A stretch of 64,000 nt of DNA from Caproiciproducens sp. NJN-50 (GTDB lineage: Bacteria; Bacillota; Clostridia; Oscillospirales; Acutalibacteraceae). The DNA lies in NCBI RefSeq assembly GCF_004103755.1, contig NZ_CP035283.1:2294001-2358000 (forward strand), given 5' to 3'. Positions 32,474-41,618 of the stretch are shown here, piece by piece. The notes under the pieces were generated by a model, which ran no database searches, was not told the DNA's origin, and saw only the letters and a list, made by a program, of their open reading frames with translations. A program made the position numbers and the translations under genes. Numbering within the stretch: position 1 is the stretch's first letter; each line of letters opens with the position of its first letter.

Positions 32474-32955
32474 TTTAATTAAAAAGACTTATTTTCTTAA
32501 AGGTACAAGGGCCCGCTTTAGGTCGTACTTTAATAAGTCGCATTGAAAACTTAATGTTCTGAAAATTTTTGAATGGACCAAATAGGTGTCAAGTAAGAAA
32601 GGTTCTTTTATGAAGCCGTTGATCACATACCTAAAATAATAAATCTTAAACTGCTTAAATTTTAAAGGACGTGAGCAGTGGCGATGGCTGTCACAATCAT
32701 AAATTTTGGATGGGATCGATTGATTCATTTGCACTCTACGACTTAGGGAGCATCCCTTAAACATCCCTTAAACGTGCAAAATAAAACGCAAAATCTGATT
32801 TTGCAGAAATCGGGATGTAACCTGCATTTATCCTCCTAAAAGTTTCCGATTGTAAATAAAAGGACAACGGCAGATCTGCCTTGTCCTTTCGCATTATGCT
32901 AAAGCATATGTATTATTCGGTTTATCAGAGCATTTTTTTGACTATCAAGATAAAG
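32474..32955. other. AT-rich gene-poor stretch
   Basis: No convincing gene. The minus strand carries a patchy open frame (32489-32764) with no ribosome site. The only clear element is the terminator at 32855-32889. Confidence 0.5.
32855..32889 (-). terminator. Terminator of the small protein at 32956-33195
   Basis: On the minus strand AAAGGACAA...GGCAGATCTGCC...TTGTCCTTTTATTT: a long stem with a T-rich end. Confidence 0.82.
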
Positions 32956-33195
32956 TTAGGCCAAATATTCTCCACAGTCGTGATTGTTATATTGCTTCTT
33001 AATTTTGATAACGACGGATTCATCAGGCTGCGTAACTTCCTCAACAATTTTATATTTTGTACGGTTACGTTCCAACTTAACTTTATAATTATCCAATTCT
33101 TCTTTGACGCTCCGGACCGCGGCATCATGACCGACGTCCTCTTTCAACTGAAAGTGGATCGTCTGTTCTAAACAAGCGGATATAATACGCTTCAT
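32956..33195 (-). CDS. Small charged protein of unknown function
   Basis: 79 residues behind a perfect AGGAGG 8 bases before the ATG. The sequence begins MKRIISACLEQTIHFQLKED, has a heptad-like helix (VRSVKEELDNYKVKLERN) and a strand-rich end, VVIKIKKQYNNHDCGEYLA. The strong ribosome site, terminator and compositional regularity support a real gene. It resembles short cytosolic proteins I associate with Clostridia, but I know no function. It is alone on its strand here. Confidence 0.75.
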   Translation of the reverse strand: MKRIISACLEQTIHFQLKEDVGHDAAVRSVKEELDNYKVKLERNRTKYKIVEEVTQPDESVVIKIKKQYNNHDCGEYLA

Positions 33196-33712
33196 TGATA
33201 TTACCTCCTCTTTCTATAAAAATGATAACACAAATTTTTTTCTGTAAGCAAGTAAAATTACGATCCGCCTTCAAAGTTTGTCAATTTTGCGCATTTAGTG
33301 TGTAAATGAAATTAGTGAAAATATCCACAACAATTAATCGGCCAAAGCAAAAGATCTGAACGGTATCTACTATAAAGAGCATGATCTATTCAAGGCGTCG
33401 GCCATGGGTTTTAATAAACTCAAACACGGGGAGATACCATGTTTTTCTGTATTACCGATAAGAAATGCAAGGATGAAATCCCCGCACGTAAAGCCGGCAG
33501 AAAAATATCATTCATCTAACATAATCCGATTACACGAGCACATATCCGTCTCTCTATGAAGCTAGGGCCTTGACATCTGGATATAGTTGGGACCTTATGT
33601 CGGGAAACGACCCCTAGTAAGAAACTCGCGCCTGGTTTCTTTAAAAAGTGTATTCTCTGCCTAACAATGCAAACTCAGGTTGAAGGACAACCGCCTTCAG
33701 ATAATCCATCGA
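33196..33712. other. Gene-poor stretch before the MATE promoter
   Basis: A short frame at about 33355-33560 without a good start reads like a coding remnant, but I cannot name it. At 33562-33617, nested complementary segments (CTAGGG/CCCTAG outside, GACAT/ATGTC inside) could form a folded RNA. Nothing else is seen. Confidence 0.4.
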
Positions 33713-33741
33713 TTGACTATTTTTGCATTTAATGTTATAGT
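33713..33741 (+). promoter_or_regulatory. Promoter of the MATE-kinase gene
   Basis: TTGACT (33713-33718), 17-base spacer, TATAGT (33736-33741). Transcription would start near 33749, leaving a leader of about 170 bases. Confidence 0.75.
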
Positions 33742-33749
33742 AAAGCGAA

Positions 33750-33847
33750 CTCAAATCACACTTTGATTTGAGAGTGTCATCGGAGGGCTTTGATTAAAAG
33801 GCCGGATAAGATGTCGGGTTTTGCCCGGTATTTTATCTGGCCTTTTT
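33750..33847 (+). promoter_or_regulatory. Leader with hairpin and intrinsic terminator (attenuator-like)
   Basis: The leader has a 9-bp stem CTCAAATCA/TGATTTGAG with loop CACTT, immediately followed by AGTG that can pair with CACT of the loop (possible pseudoknot). Then comes an intrinsic terminator at 33796-33847 (AAAGGCC...GATAA pairing with TTATC...GGCCTTT, then T). The MATE start lies 75 bases past it, so readthrough must be regulated. I do not recognise a known riboswitch class. Confidence 0.6.
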
Positions 33848-33922
33848 CATGTTTGGAGGGAAAAATCAAAGGAATGAGGAGAATTTGATTTTATGCAAGA
33901 CTTGTTTCAGGAGGACTGTAAT

Positions 33923-35875
33923 ATGGAAACTCAAAACGCGAGTTTTAAGCAAATCAACAAAGAATTTGTCAGGTATGTGGTTCCATCCGTTATAGGAATG
34001 CTCGTCCAATCCCTTTACACTGTTTTAGACGGCGTTGTCGTCGGGCAGGGAATCGGCGAGATCGGGCTCGGTGCCGTCAACATCGCGTTTCCTTACGGCA
34101 TGGTCACGATTGCGCTGGCGATGCTGATCGGCATAGGCGGCGCCAATATTTATTCTATTTATAAAGGCCAGGGAGAAAAGGAAAAAGCCAATAATATCTT
34201 TTGCCAGTGTCTTGTCATATCCGCCGTGATTGGCGTCGTACTGGCCCTGGTGGGATTCCTCTTCCGCGAAAATCTGGCCTTGCTGCTGGGGAGCAACGAA
34301 GTGTTTCTTCCCTCCGTCACCGCTTATCTGAAATGGCTGGCGCCTTTTTCGCTGCTGCAGATGGTAACCTTCGGTGTCTCTGTTTTTGTCCGCAACGACG
34401 GCGCTCCCAAGCTGGTCATGGCGGCTTCCGTCACGGGCGCTGTCATCAACGCGGTCCTTGACGTCATCTTTATTCTCATTCTGCATTACGGTGTTGAGGT
34501 GGCGGCGATCACAAACGGCATAGGGCTGCTGATAGAAACCTCATTCTACATAACCCATTTTGCACGGAAGAGGGGCTTGCTGCGGATCAGGAGGCCGGAT
34601 TTTGATCTTGCCGATATCAGACGGATATTCAGCAACGGTCTTGCCACTTTCCTGATGGAATTCAGCCTGCCCGCCGTCACCGTTTCCTTTAACCTCGCAA
34701 TCATCCACACTGTCGGGACGCTTGGTGTTGCCGCCTATTCCATCGTAGGCTATGTGTGCGCCGTTATCAACATGTTTCTTGTGGGTGTCACGCAGGGCGC
34801 ACAGCCCCTGATGAGCTTTTATCATGGCAAGGGCGACCGGAATACCTTTTCCCACATATATCGCCTCGGCATACGCATCAATATCATTGCCCCGGTGCTG
34901 TTGGTCGGCCTCTGCATCGCCTTTGGAAACGGGATCGTTTTCCTGTTCCATTCGGGCAATTCCGAATTGACGGCGCTGACGGTCCATATGCTCCGCCTGT
35001 ACCCGACGGCGCATATCGCAATAGGGGTTACGCTGATGAATATCCTCTTTTTCCAGACCACGGAACGGAACGCCTATGCCGCCCTGATTTCTTTTCTGCG
35101 CTGCGTCGGCTTCATACAGGTGTTTCTGCTGCTGTCCGTTTTTCTGTTTAACGGCAAAGGGCTTTACCTTTCCTTCTTAGCCGGCGAGCTGTGCCATCTG
35201 GTCATTTCGCAGATACTGGTGCGGCGGACGAAACGAGCGGAAGACAAGGCCACGGGAGTGCCGGCTGCCCTTTTGGAAACGACTGAGAACGCAGGATATT
35301 TCATTACCATCAGCCGCGAATATGGTTCGGGAGGACGCATGATCGGCCGCAGGGTGGCCCAGGCTTTGAACGTTCCTTTCTACGACAGGGAAATCATCGG
35401 GCTGGCCGCGGAACATGCGAAATTATCCGTGGGAACCGTCGAGCAGTCCGAGGAAAAAATGACGAAGGGCTTTGAATACGGGCTGTACATCGGCCGCAAA
35501 TATATGCCGATTCCCGATCAGGTCTTTCTTGCACAAAGCAAAGTAATCGATGAGATCGCGGGCAAGGGTTCCTGCGTAATTGTAGGGCGGTGCGCGGACC
35601 ATATTCTGCGGAATAAGGAAAACTGCATCCACATTTTTATCCATGCACCTTTCGAGCAGCGCGTCCACCGGGCCGTCGAGGAATACGGGCTGCCGGCGAA
35701 GGATGCGGAGCAGGCGGTACGGAACAACGATGCGGCCCGGGAAAGCTACTATAACCATTATACCGGTGCGGAATGGGGCGACGCGCACAACTACCATTTA
35801 TCTATCGACAGCGGCATCGGAATAGACCGGTGTGCGGAATTGATTCTCTGTGCCGTAAAAGGACAAATCAGATAA
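33923..35875 (+). CDS. MATE efflux transporter fused to a cytidylate-kinase-like domain
   Basis: 650 residues from the ATG at 33923, 8 bases after AGGAGG (an ATG at 33893 is an alternative). Residues 1 to about 440 are a 12-helix MATE antiporter: FVRYVVPSVIGMLVQSLYTVLDGVVVGQGIG, AVNIAFPYGMVTIALAMLIGIGGANIYS, and GVTQGAQPLMSFYHGKGD. After a short linker, residues about 455-650 are a cytidylate kinase-like P-loop domain: FITISREYGSGGRMIGRRVAQALNVPFYDREII, VIVGRCADHILR, IFIHAPFEQRVHRAVEEYG, ARESYYNHYTGAEWGDAHNYHLSIDS. A membrane pump with an attached soluble kinase-like domain is unusual but occurs in Clostridia. Substrate unknown; the kinase may be regulatory or a phosphotransferase on the cargo. 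Confidence 0.9.
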   Translation: METQNASFKQINKEFVRYVVPSVIGMLVQSLYTVLDGVVVGQGIGEIGLGAVNIAFPYGMVTIALAMLIGIGGANIYSIYKGQGEKEKANNIFCQCLVISAVIGVVLALVGFLFRENLALLLGSNEVFLPSVTAYLKWLAPFSLLQMVTFGVSVFVRNDGAPKLVMAASVTGAVINAVLDVIFILILHYGVEVAAITNGIGLLIETSFYITHFARKRGLLRIRRPDFDLADIRRIFSNGLATFLMEFSLPAVTVSFNLAIIHTVGTLGVAAYSIVGYVCAVINMFLVGVTQGAQPLMSFYHGKGDRNTFSHIYRLGIRINIIAPVLLVGLCIAFGNGIVFLFHSGNSELTALTVHMLRLYPTAHIAIGVTLMNILFFQTTERNAYAALISFLRCVGFIQVFLLLSVFLFNGKGLYLSFLAGELCHLVISQILVRRTKRAEDKATGVPAALLETTENAGYFITISREYGSGGRMIGRRVAQALNVPFYDREIIGLAAEHAKLSVGTVEQSEEKMTKGFEYGLYIGRKYMPIPDQVFLAQSKVIDEIAGKGSCVIVGRCADHILRNKENCIHIFIHAPFEQRVHRAVEEYGLPAKDAEQAVRNNDAARESYYNHYTGAEWGDAHNYHLSIDSGIGIDRCAELILCAVKGQIR

Positions 35876-36339
35876 ATTAGCCTTGTATGTCGATAAATGA
35901 AGCTCTCGGCAAATCCCGGAAGGGACGTTGGCTAGCCGCCATCGCAGAAGAAACACCTCGCGTCCACAGGGCATTTCATAACAACGCTGAACCGAACCTG
36001 CTGCCGACGCCGAATGGTTCTGTACGAAACCAGCTGCGTAATCGACGTAAAGCAGTCGGGACCAGTCAGCAAAAAACCTGCTCTCCTGAAGGAAAACGAA
36101 CTGGATAAAATCAAGTTAAGGAACTGAAGGTCGTGTCAAACTTGTCCCCCTTTTAGCGGGGCCTTTTTATTCGGCTGGGCCGCCTCCGGTTTCGCCGGCT
36201 AAGTCAGCACTTTATTTTAAATTGACAAACAAAACTAATCCGCCGGTACATTTCCGGCGGATTAGTTTATCGGCCTTCTTTCAGAAGTTGTTTATTACGG
36301 TCATGCTTTGCAATGAAATCCGCGGTGTCGTTTTAAAGG
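35876..36339. other. Intergenic region with two terminators
   Basis: No supported gene; a short frame at 35887-36108 is unconvincing. A weak CCCC/GGGG hairpin with CCTTTTTAT (36146-36169) may end the MATE transcript, and a strong hairpin at 36232-36268 ends the gntR transcript. Confidence 0.5.
36232..36268 (-). terminator. Terminator of the gntR/tct cluster
   Basis: AAACTAATCCGCCGG pairs exactly with CCGGCGGATTAGTTT over a short loop; the minus strand continues into TTTTGTTTG. Confidence 0.88.
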
Positions 36340-37047
36340 TTAAATGAGTTTTTGCCAGCTTTGCAAAGAATCCTCAACTACTTCATGAACGTGTTCAAAG
36401 TCTTTCGTTTCTATACAATCTATAATCCTCTGATGATACTGAGGGGCTTTAGAATCAATCTTTTCCAACTTGACCGTCTCGCCGATAGAGCTTTGAAAAA
36501 TACTGTAAACCCCTTTGAGAATGTAACCGAAAAAAATATTATGGCAACTGTCAATCAAAGACATATGGAACTGATAATCCATTTCCTGCGCTAATTCATA
36601 CTGACCTTTTTTGACAGCCTCTGCCATAGATTGAACATTTTCCTTCAGTTGAGCGACATCATCCGGAGAGGTCTTTCGAATTGCCATGCGCACGGTTGCA
36701 TCATCCAGTACTTCGCGCAGCTCCAGCAGTTCAGTGTTACTGCTTAGTTTTGATATAACACTGTAGACAATAGTGTCGAATGTAGACTGATTCAACTGAG
36801 AACAAACATAAGTCCCGTCCCCGCGTCGAATTTCCATAATCCCCATCGTCGTAAGGATTTTTATAGCTTCCCGCAGCGAATTGCGGCTGACCTGCAATTC
36901 GCTGATCAGTTCATATTCATTTGGAATTTTCATTCCAGGTTTATAATAACCTTTAATAATCTGTTTTTGCATATATTCAATAATCTGACGTACGACAGTC
37001 TTTTTTTCCGAAGCGCGCACGCCGTCATGCCTATTTTCTATAGCCAT
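36340..37047 (-). CDS. GntR/FadR-family transcriptional regulator
   Basis: 235 residues. A winged HTH of the GntR type occupies residues about 15-85 (IIEYMQKQIIKGYYKPGMKIPNEYELISELQVSRNSLREAIKILTTMGIMEIRRGDGTYV). An FCD effector domain follows with the metal-site residues in LREVLDDATVRMAIR, DYQFHMSLIDSCHN and YHQRIIDCIE (Asp/His pattern). FCD regulators sense organic or sugar acids. It is the last gene of the tct-transketolase cluster and the obvious candidate to control it, perhaps through the palindromes at 43598 and 43680. A 100-base gap separates it from the Dabb gene, with room for its own promoter. Confidence 0.92.
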   Translation of the reverse strand: MAIENRHDGVRASEKKTVVRQIIEYMQKQIIKGYYKPGMKIPNEYELISELQVSRNSLREAIKILTTMGIMEIRRGDGTYVCSQLNQSTFDTIVYSVISKLSSNTELLELREVLDDATVRMAIRKTSPDDVAQLKENVQSMAEAVKKGQYELAQEMDYQFHMSLIDSCHNIFFGYILKGVYSIFQSSIGETVKLEKIDSKAPQYHQRIIDCIETKDFEHVHEVVEDSLQSWQKLI

Positions 37048-37150
37048 TTTAATTTCCCCATTTGCAATTGTTTTTTGAATTATAACACAAAATGAAATAA
37101 AGCGATAGACTATAGAGTATTGATAATAGAAAATTTTTAGTTCCTTTCAG

Positions 37151-37459
37151 TCAATGAAATTCATAATCGACAACTATTCTGTGATCAATTACCTGAAATA
37201 CGAATTCGCGTACCTTTAAGTGCAAGGGATGTACAAGGTACTTCTCCAATGCTTCTTTACTTTCAAATTTCTGATTCAGGCACATATCATAAAACCGCTC
37301 TTCCCGGTTGTAGTTATGTCCGGTTTCAGTCGAGATCACGCCCGGAATCTTCTCGCTAATTTTCTGAAATTTTTCAGCAAGCTCCTGGGCGTTCTCGTTT
37401 CCTGTTTTTCCAAGTGCTTCAGATTTCATTTTAAAAAAAACAACATGCGTAATCATCAC
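37151..37459 (-). CDS. Dabb (stress-responsive alpha/beta barrel) domain protein
   Basis: 102 residues; GTG or the next-codon ATG start behind AAAGGAG. MITHVVFFKMK opens the dimeric alpha-beta barrel (Dabb) fold, with HNYNREERFYDMCLNQKFESKEALEKYLVHPLHLKV and VDYEF at the end. Members are small dimeric enzymes or binding proteins, often encoded within catabolic gene clusters with unclear substrates. It lies 21 bases after the transketolase C-subunit gene on the same strand. Confidence 0.85.
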   Translation of the reverse strand: MMITHVVFFKMKSEALGKTGNENAQELAEKFQKISEKIPGVISTETGHNYNREERFYDMCLNQKFESKEALEKYLVHPLHLKVREFVFQVIDHRIVVDYEFH

Positions 37460-37480
37460 GCGTCCATTTCTCCTTTTATT

Positions 37481-38422
37481 TTAACAAAACAGTTTCCGTC
37501 CCACTGCCGCGATATTTTCAGCAGTGATGCCATTTTTATTAAGTAAACGATTATAGGGGGCAGATTCTCCAAACCGATCCTGAATGCCGACTCTGCGCAC
37601 AATTCCCTTACCCATATCGGCAACCACCTCACAGACGGCACTGCCTAACCCGTTAATGATATTATGATCCTCAACTGTGATAATTTTTCCGGTTCGCCCA
37701 ACAGCAGCTCTAACTGCTTCCGTATCCAATGGTTTGATGGTATGCATGTCAATCACCGAAGCGTGGATTCCCCTGTCAGAGAGAAGGTTGGCTCCCGCCA
37801 GTGCGACACTCATGACATCTCCGTTCGCAATGATGGTAATATCGTCTCCGTCCATCAATTTTTTTGCCCGGCCGATTTCAAAGGATTCATTTTCATTATA
37901 GATTTGAGGGATGGGGTCCCGGGTAAAGCGTAAATAGACAGGGCCGTCGTATTCAGCCGCGGCGCGGATCAATCTACGGGTAGAGTTATAATCGCACCCC
38001 ATAATCACTGTCATATTAGGAATCGTTCTGAGAATTCCCATATCCTCAATTCCCTGATGGCTCGCACCGTCGTTCGCCGGCGTCAGCCCACCGTGGGAAC
38101 ACGCAATCTTGACATTAAGCTTCGGATAGCAAATTTCCTGGCGAATCTGTTCACACATTCTCATGCTGCCGAACACGGCATAGGTGGTTATATACGGAAT
38201 TTTGCCGCAGGTTGCCAGACCGGCGGCAACGCCACAGGCGTTTTGCTCCGCAATGCCAACATTTATATGCTGTTCCGGCAGCTCCTTTGCAAAATCAAGC
38301 GTTTTACAAGATTTTCCGATGTCACAGTCCACCACGTAAATATTGGAATTCTTACGACCCAGCGCCAGAATTTCATCGCCGTATGCTTCTCTGGTGGCGA
38401 CGGATTTTTGGGATTCGCGCAT
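37481..38422 (-). CDS. Transketolase, C-terminal subunit
   Basis: 313 residues: the pyrimidine-binding and C-terminal domains of a split transketolase. Seen are REAYGDEILALGRKNSNIYVVDCDI, the catalytic-type Glu region EQHINVGIAEQNACGVAAGLA, HGGLTPANDGASHQGIEDMGIL, and PLDTEAVRAAVGRTGKIITVEDHNI near the C-terminus. Its ATG directly follows the TAA of the N-terminal subunit, so the two are translated together. With thiamine diphosphate the pair moves two-carbon ketol units between sugars; in this cluster it may act on an unusual keto substrate. Confidence 0.93.
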   Translation of the reverse strand: MRESQKSVATREAYGDEILALGRKNSNIYVVDCDIGKSCKTLDFAKELPEQHINVGIAEQNACGVAAGLATCGKIPYITTYAVFGSMRMCEQIRQEICYPKLNVKIACSHGGLTPANDGASHQGIEDMGILRTIPNMTVIMGCDYNSTRRLIRAAAEYDGPVYLRFTRDPIPQIYNENESFEIGRAKKLMDGDDITIIANGDVMSVALAGANLLSDRGIHASVIDMHTIKPLDTEAVRAAVGRTGKIITVEDHNIINGLGSAVCEVVADMGKGIVRRVGIQDRFGESAPYNRLLNKNGITAENIAAVGRKLFC

Positions 38423-39256
38423 TTAAAATCCTCCTTCCAAATCCTGCATTGCCCGAAGATACTGTTCTTCATTGGGGGCCATGCCATGCCACATCACAAC
38501 GTTTTCCATATAAGAGACACCTTTACCCTTGACCGTTTCGGCAACGATGCATTTCGGTGCGCTGTTTTCGCTGTCTCGCACCTTGTCGAGAACATTCAGA
38601 ATTTCCTTCATATCATGTCCGTTAATGGTATAGCTCTCAAAGCCAAAGGCTTCAAATTTTTTTTCAAGATCAAGGTTTGGCATAATTTCCGCGCATACGC
38701 CATCATTCTGAAGACGGTTCCGATCCAGAAACACAATCAGGTTATTCAACTGATATTTAGAAGCGGTTTCAGCCGCCTCCCAGATCTGGCCCTCATCGCT
38801 CTCTCCGTCGCCTAAAAGGCAGAACACACGGTAATCTTTATGGTCGCGCTTTCCCGCTATCGCCATGCCGGCCGCAACACTGAGGCCCTGCCCCAAAGAA
38901 CCCGTGGAAATATCGACACCGGGGCAACGTTTCATATCCGGATGCCCCTGAAGGATTGAGCCTTCCTTCCTCAGGGTCGATAAAACGGAAAGGTCATAAT
39001 AACCCCGCAGGGCAAGGCAAGTGTAAAGCACAGGGCATACATGGCCTTTTGAAAGGACAAAACGATCTCGATTCGGATCTTTCGGATTCTTAGGGTCCAA
39101 ACGCAGCTCGCTGAAATATAGTGCCGTCATAATATCGGCTGCGGAAAGAGATCCGCCCGGATGGCCTGACTGCGCCTGATAAATCATGGTGATAATGTTT
39201 TTCCGCACTTCTTTTGCTCGCGCTTCCAACTCCCGGATTTTTTGCGCGTTCGCCAT
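38423..39256 (-). CDS. Transketolase, N-terminal (ThDP-binding) subunit
   Basis: 277 residues with AQSGHPGGSLSAADIMTALYF, DRFVLSKGHVCPVLYTCLALRGY, STGSLGQGLSVAAGMAIAGK and the ThDP motif GDGESDEGQIWEAA through NLIVFLDRNRLQND. Ends at the usual domain boundary. RBS AAGGAGCTGATAAG. Partner of the following gene. A free-standing pair next to a transporter and racemase usually marks a dedicated catabolic pathway rather than the housekeeping pentose pathway. Confidence 0.93.
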   Translation of the reverse strand: MANAQKIRELEARAKEVRKNIITMIYQAQSGHPGGSLSAADIMTALYFSELRLDPKNPKDPNRDRFVLSKGHVCPVLYTCLALRGYYDLSVLSTLRKEGSILQGHPDMKRCPGVDISTGSLGQGLSVAAGMAIAGKRDHKDYRVFCLLGDGESDEGQIWEAAETASKYQLNNLIVFLDRNRLQNDGVCAEIMPNLDLEKKFEAFGFESYTINGHDMKEILNVLDKVRDSENSAPKCIVAETVKGKGVSYMENVVMWHGMAPNEEQYLRAMQDLEGGF

Positions 39257-39269
39257 TCTTATCAGCTCC

Positions 39270-39929
39270 TTACCTCTCCATCAATTCTTTAATTTTGCTA
39301 AACCCGGATTCGCCGATCTTATAAACCGGGACATTCAGCGGATCATGAGAAAGCAGACTCATGGAAATCTGCGCAAACACAATAACATCCACTTCACTTT
39401 GGAGTTGATAGAGAGCTTCACAGACCATCTCATCATGCTTCGCGCGATCACCGGCGCAGAGTAAATCAAAGGCTCCGTCTACAACACGATTGACGAGTTC
39501 CACATCTTTACCCATCTCCGCTGCTTTTTCCAGAATGACACGTCCAATGGCAGATGGACTGGTCGGCACGGTTCCCAGAACACCGATTCGCTTACCGTTC
39601 TTTGCCGCCGTCTCCGCCACAGGTTCCTCAATATTGATCATCGGTATGCTCAGCAACGGGCGGATAATCTTTGTAGCTTCATTCACTGAGGTACAGGTAA
39701 CAAGAATTCCGTCAGCTCCGCTGGCTTCCGCCGCCTTTGCATAATTCAACATGCGGGAAGCCGTTTTCGGGGTCATCCCATTGTCGTCACGCGTCGCTTT
39801 CAGCAGACTGTCATCCATAATATTATAAATTTCGATATTCGGATTTTTCTGTGCAAACGGTTTGCCAAATGGATTAAAAATAATTTCCATGAAATTGTTA
39901 ACGGTATTAATGGTATAAAGTTTCTTCAT
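39270..39929 (-). CDS. Asp/Glu racemase superfamily protein
   Basis: 219 residues of the Asp/Glu/hydantoin racemase fold: a first catalytic Cys in GILVTCTSVNEA, IEEPVAETAAKNGKRIGVLGTVPTSPSAIGRVIL, and DVIVFAQISMSLL where other racemases carry the second Cys. Only one catalytic Cys is obvious, as in several hydantoin racemase or maleate isomerase relatives. It could epimerise the acid taken up by the TctCBA transporter; the substrate is unknown. It lies 13 bases before the transketolase genes. Confidence 0.85.
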   Translation of the reverse strand: MKKLYTINTVNNFMEIIFNPFGKPFAQKNPNIEIYNIMDDSLLKATRDDNGMTPKTASRMLNYAKAAEASGADGILVTCTSVNEATKIIRPLLSIPMINIEEPVAETAAKNGKRIGVLGTVPTSPSAIGRVILEKAAEMGKDVELVNRVVDGAFDLLCAGDRAKHDEMVCEALYQLQSEVDVIVFAQISMSLLSHDPLNVPVYKIGESGFSKIKELMER

Positions 39930-39985
39930 TTATATTTCTCTCCAATAAAATTATTTTTCAGCTTTGCTTTCCTCAACCATAATCA

Positions 39986-41485
39986 TTATTGTGCAGCTGA
40001 ATTATCCGGCTTTTTCCTGATTTGAAATGCGATGGTAAGCACAATGATACAGAAAAACAGCAAAGCGATAGGGCGGGTGAAGAAAACAGCGGGATTGCCA
40101 GAACTGACCGTCAGAGCTCTGCGGAAATTGGAGTCAATCATATTGCCCAAAATGATTCCCAAAATAATTGGTGCAGGTGAATACCGCATCTTATCTAAAA
40201 AGTATCCGAAAACGCCGAAAATCAGGACAATCAAAATATCAAAGGATCTATTGTTGATCGCATACGCTCCGACAATTGAAAGGACCCCTACGATCGGCAT
40301 CAGATAAACTTTCGGCACCTTTAGAATCTTTGACATGGGTTTTGCCAGAAACATTCCCGCGATCCACAATGTCAGAACGGAAAGAAAAAGCAGAGCGGAA
40401 ATATAGTTTATAAAAGTCGGATTGTCGCGCATAAGCATTGGCCCGGGACGGATATTGTGAATCATTAGCGCACCCAGCAGCACGGCTGCCGGCGGAGAGC
40501 CTGGAACCGCAAGGGTCAGCATGGGGATCAAAGCGCCGCCAATCGCCGCGTTATTTCCAACCTCAGGCGCAATAATGCCTTCAAAAGAACCATGCGTATA
40601 TTCTTCAGGATGTTTGCTTGTTCTTTGGGCGGTATTATAAGAAACCCAGGCCGCTACATCTTCTCCTACCCCTGGCAGGGCTCCAATGCCGACACCGATC
40701 AAAGAAGACTGGATGACTACGCGGATATGTTTGATAACCACCTTTAGGCTGTTTAGCTTTTCTTGCGCAGTATCCCTTGCCAAACTCACCTCAGCTTCTT
40801 CCTTATGAGGAACGAATGCCTTAATAATTTCCGGTATGCTATAAAAACCGATCATGGCAGGAACCATGCTGACGCCGCTCAGTAAATCACTGTTGCCGAA
40901 ATTAAACCGAGGAGCACCCTGCATGCTGTCCGTTCCTATCATAGCAATTAATAAACCCAGCATACCTCCAAGCCAACCTTTCAGCGGAATGTCATCTGTT
41001 ACAATCGATCCGCAGATCATGACGCCGAAAAGTGCCAGCATGAAATACTCAGGGCTAGTAAATTTTAACGCAATTTGGGTCATGGGCGGAGAAATTAGGG
41101 CTAGAACCAAAACGCCGACAAAAGTACCAATAATAGAGGCGGTCCGCGTCACCTTAATTGCGGTTTCCGCTTTTCCTTGCAGTGCCAAGGGGTGTCCTTC
41201 CAAAGCTGTTGCGGCCGCTGAAGCGGTACCGGGAATATTTAGAAGAATTGCAGACATGCTGCCCCCATAAATTGCTCCTACATAAATGCCCATCAGCACC
41301 GCAAAAGTATAGGAAATGGGGAATTGGTAGGTAAGACCTGTTAAAAGTGCGATCCCCATGGTAGCGGAGAGACCCGGTAATGCTCCGATAATCACGCCGA
41401 GAAATGTAGACAGCAACAGAGTAAGCAGGAGCCGAATGTCCATCAGTGTGATAAACTGCTGAAATAGTCCAACCAAATTCTGCAA
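39986..41485 (-). CDS. tctA: Tripartite tricarboxylate transporter, large membrane subunit TctA
   Basis: 499 residues from a TTG at 41483-41485 behind GAGGAGG; the longer frame to 41563 has no site. About 12 helices with the TctA signatures FLGVIIGALPGLSATMGIALL, YVGAIYGGSMSAILLNIPGTASAAATALEGHPLA and the mirrored GVGIGALPGVGEDVAAWVSY, then GGALIPMLTLAVPGSPPAAVLLGALMIHNIRPGP. It translocates a carboxylate delivered by the TctC binding protein using an ion gradient. Length normal. The transporter is encoded in order C-B-A. Confidence 0.93.
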   Translation of the reverse strand: MQNLVGLFQQFITLMDIRLLLTLLLSTFLGVIIGALPGLSATMGIALLTGLTYQFPISYTFAVLMGIYVGAIYGGSMSAILLNIPGTASAAATALEGHPLALQGKAETAIKVTRTASIIGTFVGVLVLALISPPMTQIALKFTSPEYFMLALFGVMICGSIVTDDIPLKGWLGGMLGLLIAMIGTDSMQGAPRFNFGNSDLLSGVSMVPAMIGFYSIPEIIKAFVPHKEEAEVSLARDTAQEKLNSLKVVIKHIRVVIQSSLIGVGIGALPGVGEDVAAWVSYNTAQRTSKHPEEYTHGSFEGIIAPEVGNNAAIGGALIPMLTLAVPGSPPAAVLLGALMIHNIRPGPMLMRDNPTFINYISALLFLSVLTLWIAGMFLAKPMSKILKVPKVYLMPIVGVLSIVGAYAINNRSFDILIVLIFGVFGYFLDKMRYSPAPIILGIILGNMIDSNFRRALTVSSGNPAVFFTRPIALLFFCIIVLTIAFQIRKKPDNSAAQ

Positions 41486-41618
41486 AGAGATATCCTCCTC
41501 ATAAATATATTTACGGTGATTCCGAGAAGGGCACCGTAAGGACCTTGTAACTCCGAGAGTCATTTGGGGAAGGGGTGTACTATCATTCGGCGATAGTCGG
41601 ATGCAAAAAGCACCGGTT

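Noticed and set aside
33750..33847. A named riboswitch (guanidine, fluoride, preQ1 or yybP class)
   Set aside because: None of the conserved sequence boxes of those classes could be found by eye; left as an unassigned leader.
35887..36108. Small frame after the MATE-kinase gene
   Set aside because: No ribosome site, starts almost at the stop codon, and the translation is Arg/Asn-rich without pattern.
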